The notes beneath the pieces are model-generated. The model ran no database searches, was not told the DNA's origin, and saw nothing but the letters and a program-made list of their open reading frames with translations. From contig NZ_JAVQLW010000001.1 of the NCBI RefSeq assembly GCF_031822435.1, positions 1,869,501 to 1,933,500 of the forward strand: 64,000 bases of DNA, given 5' to 3'. Source of the DNA: Paracoccus sp. MBLB3053. GTDB taxonomy: Bacteria; Pseudomonadota; Alphaproteobacteria; Rhodobacterales; Rhodobacteraceae. The stretch's first letter is position 1. The number at the start of each line of letters is the position of its first letter. A program made the translations under genes and the position numbers. This document shows, piece after piece, positions 45,760-55,428 of this stretch.

Positions 45760-46908
45760 TCATCGAGCGCCCAAATAATCCGACCACGCCTGCATAAGCT
45801 CCCGCCGCGCATCCAGCATGTCGCTCCGCGCATATGCCCGTTCGGTCTTGCTGCCGGGGGCATGCGCCAGCGCCAGTTCCGACAACCGGTGGTCATAGCC
45901 CTGCTCGTCCGCCCAATCCTTGAAGCAGGACCGCAGGCCGTGGACCGTTAGCTGCCTGCCATCGGTCGGCGTGAAGCCGGGGATGCGCAGGATGACCGCG
46001 CGCTGGGTGCTGTCGCTGATGGGGCCACCGCTGTGGCCGGGAAAGAGGAAAGGACCGCGCCGAGGAAGTGCTGCAAGCATTTCCACGCATGCGGAGGGCA
46101 GGGGAATGCGATGCGGCCTGCCCATCTTCATCCGGCTGGCCGGGACCGTCCACACGCCGTCCTTGATCTCGTCCCACCTGGCCCCGGCTGCCTCCTGCGT
46201 CCGACAGGCGGTCAGCATCAGCCATTCCAGCGCTCTGGGGCCGCTGCCAGCTTCGCGCCGCAGCGCCGCCATAAAGGCCGGGGCTTGCTGCCAAGGCAGC
46301 GCCGCATGGTTTTTGTTGCTGGCCTTCACCTCGGGCAGCAGAAGCTTGACGTGCGCGGCGGGGTTCTCACCCTGCCGCTCCCCCTTGACGGTGGCCCAGT
46401 TCAGCACGGCTTTCAGATGGGTGAGGGTGCGCTTGGCTGTTTCATGTGTCTCAGTCCAGATGGGCAGCAGCGCCGCTTCAACATCGTTGGGCTGGATCTT
46501 GGCCACCGTCGGCAGCTTCAGCTTGAGCAGGGCTTCCCGCCACTGCTGGTTGTGCGGCGTGTCGGGTTTGGTAGCGAAGTAACCTTCCACCGCCTCTGCG
46601 AACGTCATGGGCGCGGCGGCCTTGGCGGCAGCGCGGGCGTCCTTGCGCTCTTGGATCGGGTCCGCACCTTCGTGGTTGATGCGGAAGCGCATGGCCTTTG
46701 CAACCTCGCGCGCCTTGGCTAGCGGCAGTTCGGGGTAGCCGCCGAGGCCGATGCTGCGGCGTTTGCCCGCGATGCTGACATTGAGAAGCCAACTGGCCCC
46801 GTTGCCCACCTTCTGTATGTAGAGGCCCGGCACCCCGCCCACCGCGTGCACTCCCGGCCCCAGCGCCTTGACGGCGAGTGCGCTCAACTCGTTTGCTTTC
46901 CTTGGCAT
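45760..46908 (-). CDS. P4-type tyrosine integrase
   Basis: A 382-residue tyrosine recombinase that should integrate and excise the element. The N-terminal DUF4102-type arm-binding domain is seen in LSALAVKALGPGVHAVGGVPGLYIQKVG and RRSIGLGGYPELPLAKAREVA. Catalytic residues: Arg near 235 (TACRTQEAAG), His-x-x-Arg near 323 (VHGLRSCFKDW), His in LALAHAPGSKTERAY and the nucleophile Tyr near 357 (RAYARSD). The ATG at 46908 follows TAGGAG; two upstream Met codons give slightly longer forms. Integrases of this group usually target tRNA genes, but here the site lies in a protein gene. Confidence 0.93.
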   Translation of the reverse strand: MPRKANELSALAVKALGPGVHAVGGVPGLYIQKVGNGASWLLNVSIAGKRRSIGLGGYPELPLAKAREVAKAMRFRINHEGADPIQERKDARAAAKAAAPMTFAEAVEGYFATKPDTPHNQQWREALLKLKLPTVAKIQPNDVEAALLPIWTETHETAKRTLTHLKAVLNWATVKGERQGENPAAHVKLLLPEVKASNKNHAALPWQQAPAFMAALRREAGSGPRALEWLMLTACRTQEAAGARWDEIKDGVWTVPASRMKMGRPHRIPLPSACVEMLAALPRRGPFLFPGHSGGPISDSTQRAVILRIPGFTPTDGRQLTVHGLRSCFKDWADEQGYDHRLSELALAHAPGSKTERAYARSDMLDARRELMQAWSDYLGAR

Positions 46909-47061
46909 AGCTCCTAGCATCCTACCCAGCATCCTAAGTAGGATTATATGCGGCTGAACGCGACAAGTTGCAATACGGATGCGCGGCGGCTCTCTCTTAA
47001 GTTGATGTTATACAATCGTAATTCGAGACGGGTTGAGACGGACTGAGACATGCGTGCAGGT
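46909..47061. promoter_or_regulatory. Integrase promoter and attR arm region
   Basis: AGCATCCTA is repeated at 46917 and 46928, and ATCCTAC/GTAGGAT (46919-46925, 46938-46944) can form a hairpin just upstream of the integrase. TTGCAATAC at 46968 repeats a motif of the dyad array. GAGAC occurs three times in 10-bp phase (47025, 47035, 47045), ending 13 bp from the attR core. These are likely integrase or accessory-factor binding sites. Confidence 0.5.
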
Positions 47062-47073
47062 GCTGGGTCAGCA
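47062..47073 (+). repeat. attR core
   Basis: Second copy of GCTGGGTCAGCA; the host gene resumes in frame from here. Confidence 0.88.
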
Positions 47074-47630
47074 GCCGGAACTGGGTCCGCGCGGCGCTGG
47101 CAGCACCTTTCGAGACCGATCCGGGCGGGCGGATGCTGTATTCGACGGCCTCAAGCCATCTGGTCTCGGCGATGCTGACCAAGGTCGGCGGCAAATCGAC
47201 CCTGGCCTTGGCGCGTGACTGGCTGGATATCCCGGGTTTCGCGATCACCGCATGGGAACAGGACCCGCAGGGGATCTATCTCGGCGGCAACCAGATGGCG
47301 ATGTCGACGCGCAGCCTGCTGGCTTTTGGCACGGCCTATGCGCAGGGCGGGCAGGGGGTGATCCCACCCGAATGGATCGCGGCAAGCTGGCAGCCGCGCA
47401 CGCGCTCGATCTTCAATGGCGAGCAATATGGCTATGGCTGGTTCATCAGCCGGATCGGCGGGCGCGAGGTGCGCTATGGCTGGGGCTATGGCGGGCAGAT
47501 GATCTATGTCTTTCCCGGCGATGATCCCGTCGCCATTGCCATGACCTCGGACCCCGACCAGCCCTCGGCCCGGACGGGGTATCGGCAGGAACTGCACGCC
47601 TTGGCGGGCGAGTTGGTGCAAAGCCTGTGA
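47062..47630 (+). pseudogene. 3' half of the split serine hydrolase gene
   Basis: In frame from the attR core it reads SSRNWVRAALAAPFETDPGG then RMLYSTASSHLVSAMLTKVGGKSTLALARDWL, with the second active-site motif region YST, then GYGWFISRIGG, GYGGQMIYVFPGDDPVAIAM. These are the C-terminal blocks of class C beta-lactamase-like serine hydrolases, and complete the 5' half at 34699. An internal ATG at 47133 could start a truncated 165-residue product, but it would lack the nucleophile. The upstream part up to 47061 belongs to the element. Confidence 0.93.
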
Positions 47631-47672
47631 GCGGGCGTTGACCAACCCTGCGGGGCAGCATATCTGCGCCTG

Positions 47673-49481
47673 ATGGCACGCGCACCCCTTTTGCAACTTA
47701 CCGATATTTCCCTGACCTTCGGCGGCAACCCCGTCTTTGACGGTCTGAACCTGACCGTCCAGCAGGGCGACCGTCTCGCGCTGGTCGGCCGCAATGGCTC
47801 GGGTAAATCGACCCTGATGAAGGTCATGGCCGGGCTGGTCGAGCCGGATCAGGGCGAGGTCATCACCCCCGCCGGCGTCAAGGTCGGCTATATGGAACAA
47901 GAGCCTGACCTGTCGGGCTACTCCACCTTGGGTGATTTCGCCCGCGCGGGCCTGCATGACGGCGAGGATTACCGCGTCGAAATGGCCGCCGAGGGGCTGA
48001 AATTCGACCCCGACCGAATTGTCGCCACCGCCTCGGGCGGTGAGCGTCGCCGTGCCGCCCTGGCCCGGTTGCTCGCCGAAGCGCCGGAACTGATGCTGCT
48101 CGACGAGCCGACGAACCATCTCGACATCGAAGCCATCGGCTGGCTGGAAGAGCAGCTTTCGATGACCCGCACGGGTTTCGTGCTGATCAGCCACGACCGC
48201 GCCTTCCTGCGGGCTTTGACCCGCGCGACGCTGTGGATCGACCGCAGCGAGGTGCGCCGCCAGGAACGCGGCTTCGAGCATTTCGAGGATTGGCGCGAGA
48301 CAGTCTGGGCCGCCGAGGACGAGGCGCGCCACAAGCTGGACCGCAAGATCAAGGCCGAGGCCCGTTGGGCTGTCGAGGGCATCAGCGCACGTCGCAAGCG
48401 CAATCAGGGCCGCCTGCGGGCACTGGCCTCGCTGCGCGACGAGCGGGCTAACCAGATCCGCCGTCAGGGCACGGCCGCGATGGAGCTGGAATCGGGCCAG
48501 CAATCGGGTAAGCGCGTGATCGACGCCAAGGGCATCTCGAAGTCCTTCGGTGATCGCACCATCCTGAAGCCCTTCGATCTGCGCGTGCTGCGCGGCGACC
48601 GCGTGGCCTTTGTCGGCCCGAATGGCGCAGGCAAGACCACGCTGATCAAGATGCTGACCGGCGAGATCGCCCCGGATTCGGGCGAGATCAAGACCGGCAC
48701 CAATCTGGATATCGCAATCTTCGATCAGGCCCGCAGCGCGATCGATGAGACGGTGACGCTTTGGGACGCGCTGACCGGCGATCCCTCGATGAGTGTCTCG
48801 GGCCGGAACGATCAGGTCATGGTGCGCGGAAACCCCAAGCATGTCGTAGCCTATCTGAAAGATTTCCTGTTCGATGACGCGCAGGCGCGTGCGCCGGTCG
48901 GCAGCCTGTCGGGCGGCGAAAAGGCCCGGCTGCTGCTGGCGCGGATCATGGCCAAACCCTCGAACCTGCTGGTTCTGGACGAGCCAACCAACGATCTGGA
49001 CGTGGAAACGCTGGATCTGCTGCAGGACATCTTGGGCGAATATGACGGCACCGTGCTGCTGGTCAGCCACGACCGCGATTTCATCGACCGCGTGGCCACG
49101 ACCACGGTGGCGATGGAGGGCGATGGCCGCGCCGTGATCTATCCCGGCGGCTGGTCGGACTACCGCGCCCAGCGTCCCGAGGACGCGCCCGAGGTCGAGG
49201 TCAAGCCCGCGGTTGCAGCACCTAAGCCCGAGGCCAAGGCCCAAGCCGAGCGTTCGGGCCTGAGCTTCACCGAGAAAAAGCGCCTTGAGGCTTTGCCCAG
49301 TATTATGGAGCGCCTTGAGGCCGAGATCGGCAAGCTGAATGAATTCCTCGCCCAGCCCGACCTGTTTTCCAGCGCCCCGGCGAAATTCGCCAAGGCGAGC
49401 GAGGGGCTGGCCGAGCGGCAGACGGCGCTGGCCGCGGCCGAGGAGGAGTGGCTGGAATTGGCCGAGAAAGACGCCGGTTAA
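47673..49481 (+). CDS. ABC-F family ATPase (Uup-like)
   Basis: A 602-residue soluble protein with two ABC domains and no membrane part. First domain: Walker A GRNGSGKST, signature SGGERRRAALAR, Walker B LMLLDEPTNHLD. Second: GPNGAGKTT, SGGEKARLLLAR, LLVLDEPTNDLD. Between them lies the charged P-site linker helix (DEARHKLDRKIKAEARWAVEG) and the C-terminus is a predicted coiled coil (MERLEAEIGKLNEFL). This matches Uup-type ABC-F proteins that act on ribosomes or in genome stability. It follows the split hydrolase after 42 bp and has no transporter partner. Confidence 0.92.
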   Translation: MARAPLLQLTDISLTFGGNPVFDGLNLTVQQGDRLALVGRNGSGKSTLMKVMAGLVEPDQGEVITPAGVKVGYMEQEPDLSGYSTLGDFARAGLHDGEDYRVEMAAEGLKFDPDRIVATASGGERRRAALARLLAEAPELMLLDEPTNHLDIEAIGWLEEQLSMTRTGFVLISHDRAFLRALTRATLWIDRSEVRRQERGFEHFEDWRETVWAAEDEARHKLDRKIKAEARWAVEGISARRKRNQGRLRALASLRDERANQIRRQGTAAMELESGQQSGKRVIDAKGISKSFGDRTILKPFDLRVLRGDRVAFVGPNGAGKTTLIKMLTGEIAPDSGEIKTGTNLDIAIFDQARSAIDETVTLWDALTGDPSMSVSGRNDQVMVRGNPKHVVAYLKDFLFDDAQARAPVGSLSGGEKARLLLARIMAKPSNLLVLDEPTNDLDVETLDLLQDILGEYDGTVLLVSHDRDFIDRVATTTVAMEGDGRAVIYPGGWSDYRAQRPEDAPEVEVKPAVAAPKPEAKAQAERSGLSFTEKKRLEALPSIMERLEAEIGKLNEFLAQPDLFSSAPAKFAKASEGLAERQTALAAAEEEWLELAEKDAG

Positions 49482-49640
49482 GCTCCGTTTGCCCGATCCG
49501 CGGCAGGCATTGGATGTTGACGCGGCAAGCCTGCGGGATTTCTGACCGAGCGAGGCTCGGCCGAACGAAAACGCGCCGACCAATCTTTGGGCAGTGCTAT
49601 GATTGAATGACTTCCACCGCTTTCACGAGTGAGGTGTTTC

Positions 49641-50576
49641 ATGAAGTCATTGCAGTTTTTGGGCGTCGCTCAGGCCGCGCGTTATGGGTCCCTGCCGGAA
49701 AAGCTATCCGCACCCAATCCTCTCAAAGAGGCGGTTCTGGAGCCGCTGCGCGAGCGAAATGCGGTCTTTGATCATTTCTTCTACGATATCGGCGTCTTGA
49801 CCACGGATGAGGTCGAGATGCTTGCGCCTTGGTATGCCAAGGAAGGTGCGCTGATCCTTGTTCAGCCGAGCGATATTGGCGGGCTGACGGTCTGGGCGCA
49901 TTTCGACGCCTTTCAGGCAGATGCGGCAGCGACCCCTTGCGATTGTCTGGCCGTGGCCGGGGTCGGCTCTTCTGCATTGGGAACGGCTGCCTTTGGACGG
50001 AATGTCGCGGATGCCATTGGCAAGCCTGTCTTGGCGGTCGTCTCGGGCTATGGCCTCTCGGATCTGGCCGCAGAGGCGCTTGGCGGTTTTTTCTGGTTCG
50101 GCTGGATGAACTCGCTGCGCCATGCCTTCGAATCGCTTGATGTCGCGACGCGGATTTCCCCTTCCTCGCTTGAATATTCGACAGGCTCCATCAGTTCGGC
50201 GATCCGCGGTAGTCTGGACGTGAAAACCGTCCATGCGCTTTGCGCGCAGACAGATATTTCCCTGCTTGTCGGGCATTCCAAGGGCAATCTGGTCATATCC
50301 GAGGCCCTCTACATGCTTTCGGAGCTTGCGCCCCAGCGCAGCAAGGCCATGGGAAAACAAGGCCGCATCGCGACGATCAGCGCAAAGATCCAGATGCCGC
50401 GCGACTGGCACGATGTGATCGACATCATGGGGGATATGGATGGCTTTGGCCTGCTGAACTCGCGGCTGGATATCCCGACCGATCATCGTGTCACGGGGGC
50501 ATGGCATCATACCAATACCGAATTGCCCTTTCACCTGCCGGTCACGCGCGCGCTGAGCGCCGCCATGGCGGGGTGA
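49641..50576 (+). CDS. Alpha/beta-hydrolase-like protein of unknown family
   Basis: A 311-residue soluble protein. The nucleophile-elbow motif G-x-S-x-G appears as LLVGHSKGNLVISEALY, about two thirds along, preceded by a region with GVGSSALGTAAFGRNVADAIGKPVLAVVSGYG. A late histidine in HRVTGAWHHTNTELPFHLP could complete a triad. I do not recognise the precise family; it resembles lipase or PHA-related hydrolases only in the motif. The ATG at 49641 follows GAGGTGTTTC. It is convergent with groEL, separated by a terminator. Confidence 0.6.
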   Translation: MKSLQFLGVAQAARYGSLPEKLSAPNPLKEAVLEPLRERNAVFDHFFYDIGVLTTDEVEMLAPWYAKEGALILVQPSDIGGLTVWAHFDAFQADAAATPCDCLAVAGVGSSALGTAAFGRNVADAIGKPVLAVVSGYGLSDLAAEALGGFFWFGWMNSLRHAFESLDVATRISPSSLEYSTGSISSAIRGSLDVKTVHALCAQTDISLLVGHSKGNLVISEALYMLSELAPQRSKAMGKQGRIATISAKIQMPRDWHDVIDIMGDMDGFGLLNSRLDIPTDHRVTGAWHHTNTELPFHLPVTRALSAAMAG

Positions 50577-50584
50577 ACGAAAAA

Positions 50585-50606
50585 GGCCGCCCCTTTCGGG
50601 ACGGCC
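50585..50606 (-). terminator. Terminator of groEL
   Basis: On the minus strand GGCCGTCCC-GAAA-GGGGCGGCC (one mismatch) is followed by TTTTTCG, 28 bp after the groEL stop. A standard intrinsic terminator. Confidence 0.85.
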
Positions 50607-50633
50607 CTCGTCTGTCTTGCGACAGGCGGATGA

Positions 50634-52292
<1,659 letters not shown>

Positions 52293-52309
52293 TTAGCGGA
52301 AAGCGGAAA

Positions 52310-52597
52310 TCAGGCGATGACGCCCAGGATGTCGCTTTCTTTCATGATCAGCAGCTCTTCGCCGTCGATCGTGACTTCGGTGCCCGACCATTTGCCGAAC
52401 AGGACGCGATCACCAGCCGCGACCGCGGGTGCGATCAGCTCGCCCGAGTCCTTGCGAGCGCCTTCGCCAACCGAGACGATTTCGCCTTCAGCGGGTTTTT
52501 CTTTTGCGCTATCGGGGATGATCAGGCCGCCCTTGGTTTTCTCGTCCGACTGGACGCGACGGACCAGAACGCGGTCGTGCAGCGGTTTGAAAGCCAT
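52310..52597 (-). CDS. groES: Co-chaperonin GroES
   Basis: 95-residue lid of GroEL. It opens [35 protein letters not shown] (family signature LHDRVLV and GGLIIPD, the mobile loop) and ends [14 protein letters not shown]. First gene of groESL; CIRCE lies 39 bp upstream of its start. Confidence 0.98.
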   Translation of the reverse strand: MAFKPLHDRVLVRRVQSDEKTKGGLIIPDSAKEKPAEGEIVSVGEGARKDSGELIAPAVAAGDRVLFGKWSGTEVTIDGEELLIMKESDILGVIA

Positions 52598-52636
52598 GTG
52601 AACACTCCGGTGTTACAGGTTGCAGTGTTTTCGTTG

Positions 52637-52663
52637 TTGGCACTCGGTCTTGGTGAGTGCCAG
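52637..52663. promoter_or_regulatory. CIRCE element (HrcA operator)
   Basis: TTGGCACTC, 9 bp, GAGTGCCAG: the invariant GCACTC-N9-GAGTGC core of CIRCE is perfect. It sits upstream of groES and should be bound by the heat-shock repressor HrcA. The hrcA gene is not in this window. Confidence 0.95.
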
Positions 52664-52925
52664 TGCCGGAACATCTAGGCAGCAGCCGATTTCGTGTCAA
52701 CGGCTCTGTCGCGCGAATTTTCATTTCAGGTTTCTCGACGCCGTTTCCCGGCGCGGGATTGGCAAGTGCGGCCCGGCCCGGCCGGAGGGGGAAGGCGCTG
52801 CGGAATGTCGATTCGCCTCTGCGCGTCCGCTGCCGCGGGAACCGGTCGGGCCCTTTCGAATGCGACGCATTTGCAGCGCGCCCCCGGCCATGCCATTCTT
52901 TGCGCAAGCGAAATGGAAACCGACA
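52664..52925. other. Intergenic region between groESL and TraB/GumN gene
   Basis: Gene-free, GC-rich DNA between divergent units; with the 66 bp from the groES start through CIRCE it makes a 328-bp gap. Apart from CIRCE I see no convincing motif. An in-frame ATG near 52890 could extend the downstream protein by about 12 residues, but would spoil the signal peptide. Confidence 0.4.
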
Positions 52926-53969
52926 ATGCGCCTGCGCCAATTTCTTGCCACCCTGATTGTAGCCGCACTTGCTGGCCTGCCCGTCGCTGCCGGTGAATGT
53001 GTCGGGCGCAACCTGTTTGATGACCTGCCGCCCGCACAGCTTGCCGCGCTTGAGGCCGCGACCCGCAAGGAGCCCTTTCACGAGGGGCTTTTCTGGCGTG
53101 CAACCAAGGGGAACGAGCAGGTGACGCTGATCGGCACCTATCATTTCGACGATCCGCGTCATCGCCAGACGATGGCCCGTTTCGGGCCGCTCGTCGATGC
53201 GGCGGGGGCCTTGCTGGTCGAGGCAGGCCCGACCGAGGAAAAGCGCCTTTCGGACGCCATCGCGGCTGACCCGTCGCTGATCATGGACAGCAAGGGGCCG
53301 ACCCTGCCCGAGCGCATGTCGCCCGAAGATTGGGAATCGCTTTGGACCGCACTCGAGGCGCGGGGCATGCCTGCCGTCATCAGCAGCCGGATGCGGCCCT
53401 GGTATGTCTCGGTCATGCTGGGCATCTCGCCTTGCATGCTCGATACGGTGAGGAAAAGCGGCGAGACGGGCGGGCTTGACCACAAGCTGATCGAAAGGGC
53501 TCAGAAAGCGGGTGTCGCGGTTCATGCGCTTGAGCCCTGGAACACGGTCTTTTCGCTTTTCGATGGCATGACCGCCGATGAAGAAATCGACATGATCCGC
53601 GCCGCGATGCCTGCCGCGGAATATGCGGATGACTATGCGGTGACGCTGACCGAGGCATATTTTTCCGAAAACAGCTGGCTGATCTGGGAATTCGGTCGTC
53701 TCGACGCCTATGCGAGGTCGGGCCTGTCGCGGGCCGAGGTCGACAATCAGATGCGCCTGGCGCAGGAAAAGCTGATCGACCAGCGCAATATCAGCTGGAT
53801 CGGTCCGATCGAGGCGGCGGCTGCCGATGCCGCCCAAAAGGGAAAGGGCATCGTCGTCGGTTTCGGGGCATTGCATCTTCCGGGGCGCGAGGGCGTACTT
53901 TCGCTTTTGCAGAATGCGGGCTGGGCCATCCAGCCGATCCTATCAGGGGAGGGGGCGAATGGCGGATGA
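52926..53969 (+). CDS. TraB/GumN family protein
   Basis: A 347-residue protein with a signal peptide (MRLRQFLATLIVAALAGLPVAAG) and the TraB/GumN fold. The two paired motifs of this family are visible: LIGTYHFDDPRHRQTM (GxxH-type) near the N-terminus and VVGFGALHLPGREGVLSLL near the C-terminus, along with ALLVEAGPTEEKR. Related proteins are metalloprotease-like, but activity is not established here. The ATG at 52926 gives the signal peptide. It overlaps the next gene by 11 bp. Confidence 0.88.
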   Translation: MRLRQFLATLIVAALAGLPVAAGECVGRNLFDDLPPAQLAALEAATRKEPFHEGLFWRATKGNEQVTLIGTYHFDDPRHRQTMARFGPLVDAAGALLVEAGPTEEKRLSDAIAADPSLIMDSKGPTLPERMSPEDWESLWTALEARGMPAVISSRMRPWYVSVMLGISPCMLDTVRKSGETGGLDHKLIERAQKAGVAVHALEPWNTVFSLFDGMTADEEIDMIRAAMPAAEYADDYAVTLTEAYFSENSWLIWEFGRLDAYARSGLSRAEVDNQMRLAQEKLIDQRNISWIGPIEAAAADAAQKGKGIVVGFGALHLPGREGVLSLLQNAGWAIQPILSGEGANGG

Positions 53970-54294
53970 ACTCTGGCGCGAAGAGCGCGAATTTTGGCTG
54001 GCCGGAGCGGCCGAGGCGGCCCGGAAGCTTGATGAAACCTGCGTCATGGCCTTTGCTCCGACCGGTATCCTGACCCGGCGCAAGGTCGTCGAACGGTTTG
54101 GATCGACGCCGCGCTGGCAGGAAGTTTCGATGTCCGATCGCGCCGTGGTCGAAACGAACGATGTCTGCGTGCTGGCCTATCGCGCCACGGCGCGCCGCTC
54201 GGGGGCGGATGCCTATCGCGCGCTTTGCACGACAACCTGGATCAGGCGCGAAGGCGACTGGCGGATCCTGCAGCATCAGCAGACGCCGGTCTGA
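53959..54294 (+). CDS. DUF4440/NTF2-like small protein
   Basis: A 111-residue protein with the cone-shaped NTF2-like pattern: LWREEREFWLAGAAEAARKLDE at the N-terminus, CVMAFAPTGILTRRKVVE, then strands CVLAYRATARR and CTTTWIRREGDWRILQHQQTPV. This matches DUF4440-type proteins. No catalytic assignment. Overlaps the TraB/GumN gene by 11 bp and is probably co-translated. Confidence 0.75.
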   Translation: MADELWREEREFWLAGAAEAARKLDETCVMAFAPTGILTRRKVVERFGSTPRWQEVSMSDRAVVETNDVCVLAYRATARRSGADAYRALCTTTWIRREGDWRILQHQQTPV

Positions 54295-54493
54295 CGCCGA
54301 CCGTCTGTTCCTGAAATGCCGGGAACGTTTTCGACGGCCTTGCGCGCAGCATTTCCTGTCCCGACCGGCCGGGCAATGCATGGGTCGCGCAGACGATGTG
54401 CGGGCGAATGCCTTGTGGCGGCGGGTCAATAGACAATCCCGGGCTCAAGCCCTATAACGCGCACGACTTTTCCGATCTCGTGAAGGTAGCTCC

Positions 54494-55414
54494 ATGATCA
54501 AGGTTTTCGGCCACAAGGCACCCGACACCGACTCGACCGGTTCGCCCATCATCTGGGCCTGGTATCTCTCCGAGGTCCGCAAGCAGCCGGCGGTTGCCGT
54601 GCTTCAGGGTGAGCCGAATACCGAGGCCGCCTGGATGCTGTCCAAATGGGATCTGCCCAAACCCGAGATCATCGCGGATGTGGCCGCGGGCGAAAAATGC
54701 GTCGTCGTCGACACGAACAATCCGGCCGAGCTGCCCGCCTCGATCAACGAGGCCGAGGTCATCGAGATCATCGACCACCACCTTCTGGCCGGCGGTATCA
54801 AGACGCGCCTGCCGATCAACATCACGATCCGCCCGCTGGCTTGCACCGCCACCATCATGCACGACCTGATGGGCGACGAGGCCCTGGCGCGCGCGCCCCG
54901 CGCGATCAAGGGCGCGATGCTCACCTGCATCCTGTCGGATACGCTGGAATTCCGCAGCCCCACCACCACCGCGCATGACCGCTTCGTTGCCGAGAAGCTC
55001 GCCAAGGATCTGGGCATCTCGATCCCCGAATACGCGTCCGAAATGTTTGCCGCGAAGTCGGATGTCTCGGCATTTACCGAAGAAGCTCTCCTGCGTATGG
55101 ACAGCAAGGAATACGAGCTTGGCGGCAAGCAGCTGCGGGTTTCGGTTCTGGAAACCACAGCGCCGAAGGTCCTGCTTGACCGCAAGGGCGCGCTGATGGC
55201 GGCCATGCCGGGTGTCGCCAGCGCCGATGGTGCTGACGAGGTGCTGCTTTTCATCATCGACATCCTCAACGAGGAAGCGACGCTTTTCGTGCCGAATGAT
55301 TTCGTCAGGCAGGTCGCCGAGAAGAGCTTCAACGCCACCGTGTCGGGTGACACCGTGGTGCTGCCCGGCATCATGTCGCGCAAGAAGCAGATCATCCCCG
55401 CGCTCGCGATTTAA
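54494..55414 (+). CDS. ppaC: Manganese-dependent inorganic pyrophosphatase
   Basis: Class II (DHH-family) PPase that hydrolyses cytosolic pyrophosphate, 306 residues. Metal ligands are visible in FGHKAPDTDSTGS (His and Asp), VVDTNN, and the DHH motif in IEIIDHHLL. The C-terminal DHHA2 domain ends with the substrate-binding SRKKQIIPAL. The ATG at 54494 is well placed after GAAGGTAG. Followed after 14 bp by a HAD hydrolase gene. Confidence 0.95.
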   Translation: MIKVFGHKAPDTDSTGSPIIWAWYLSEVRKQPAVAVLQGEPNTEAAWMLSKWDLPKPEIIADVAAGEKCVVVDTNNPAELPASINEAEVIEIIDHHLLAGGIKTRLPINITIRPLACTATIMHDLMGDEALARAPRAIKGAMLTCILSDTLEFRSPTTTAHDRFVAEKLAKDLGISIPEYASEMFAAKSDVSAFTEEALLRMDSKEYELGGKQLRVSVLETTAPKVLLDRKGALMAAMPGVASADGADEVLLFIIDILNEEATLFVPNDFVRQVAEKSFNATVSGDTVVLPGIMSRKKQIIPALAI

Positions 55415-55428
55415 GCTAGAAGGCTCTC

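Larger units (their letters stand above)
35105..47073. mobile_element. Integrated satellite-like element (11,957 bp) in a serine hydrolase gene
   Basis: The element is bounded by a 12-bp direct repeat GCTGGGTCAGCA (35105-35116 and 47062-47073). The interrupted host gene is in frame when one copy is retained. It carries its own integrase at the right end, an AlpA-type regulator, a primase and DUF3987 ATPase, an AbiTii defence protein, and a compact leftward operon with a prohead protease and a tape-measure-like protein. Genes overlap by 4-19 bp as in phages. No terminase, portal, major capsid, lysis, relaxase or type IV secretion genes are present. This fits a phage satellite or similar island better than a complete prophage or a conjugative element. 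Its AT-rich stretches and lower-GC AbiTii gene differ from the backbone. Confidence 0.92.

Noticed and set aside
45524..45787. Minus-strand ORF over the dyad array
   Set aside because: It runs through the repeats and the end of the integrase, has no ribosome site and no family resemblance.
35105..47073. Complete prophage or conjugative element
   Set aside because: No terminase, portal, capsid, lysis, relaxase or secretion genes; only a prohead protease and a tape-measure-like gene suggest phage links.
47133..47630. Independent small hydrolase gene
   Set aside because: It lacks the nucleophile S-x-x-K, which is on the other side of the element; the join at the 12-bp repeat is exact and in frame.
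47151..49583. 810-codon minus-strand ORF
   Set aside because: Shadow of the ABC-F ATPase and the split hydrolase; no recognisable domain.
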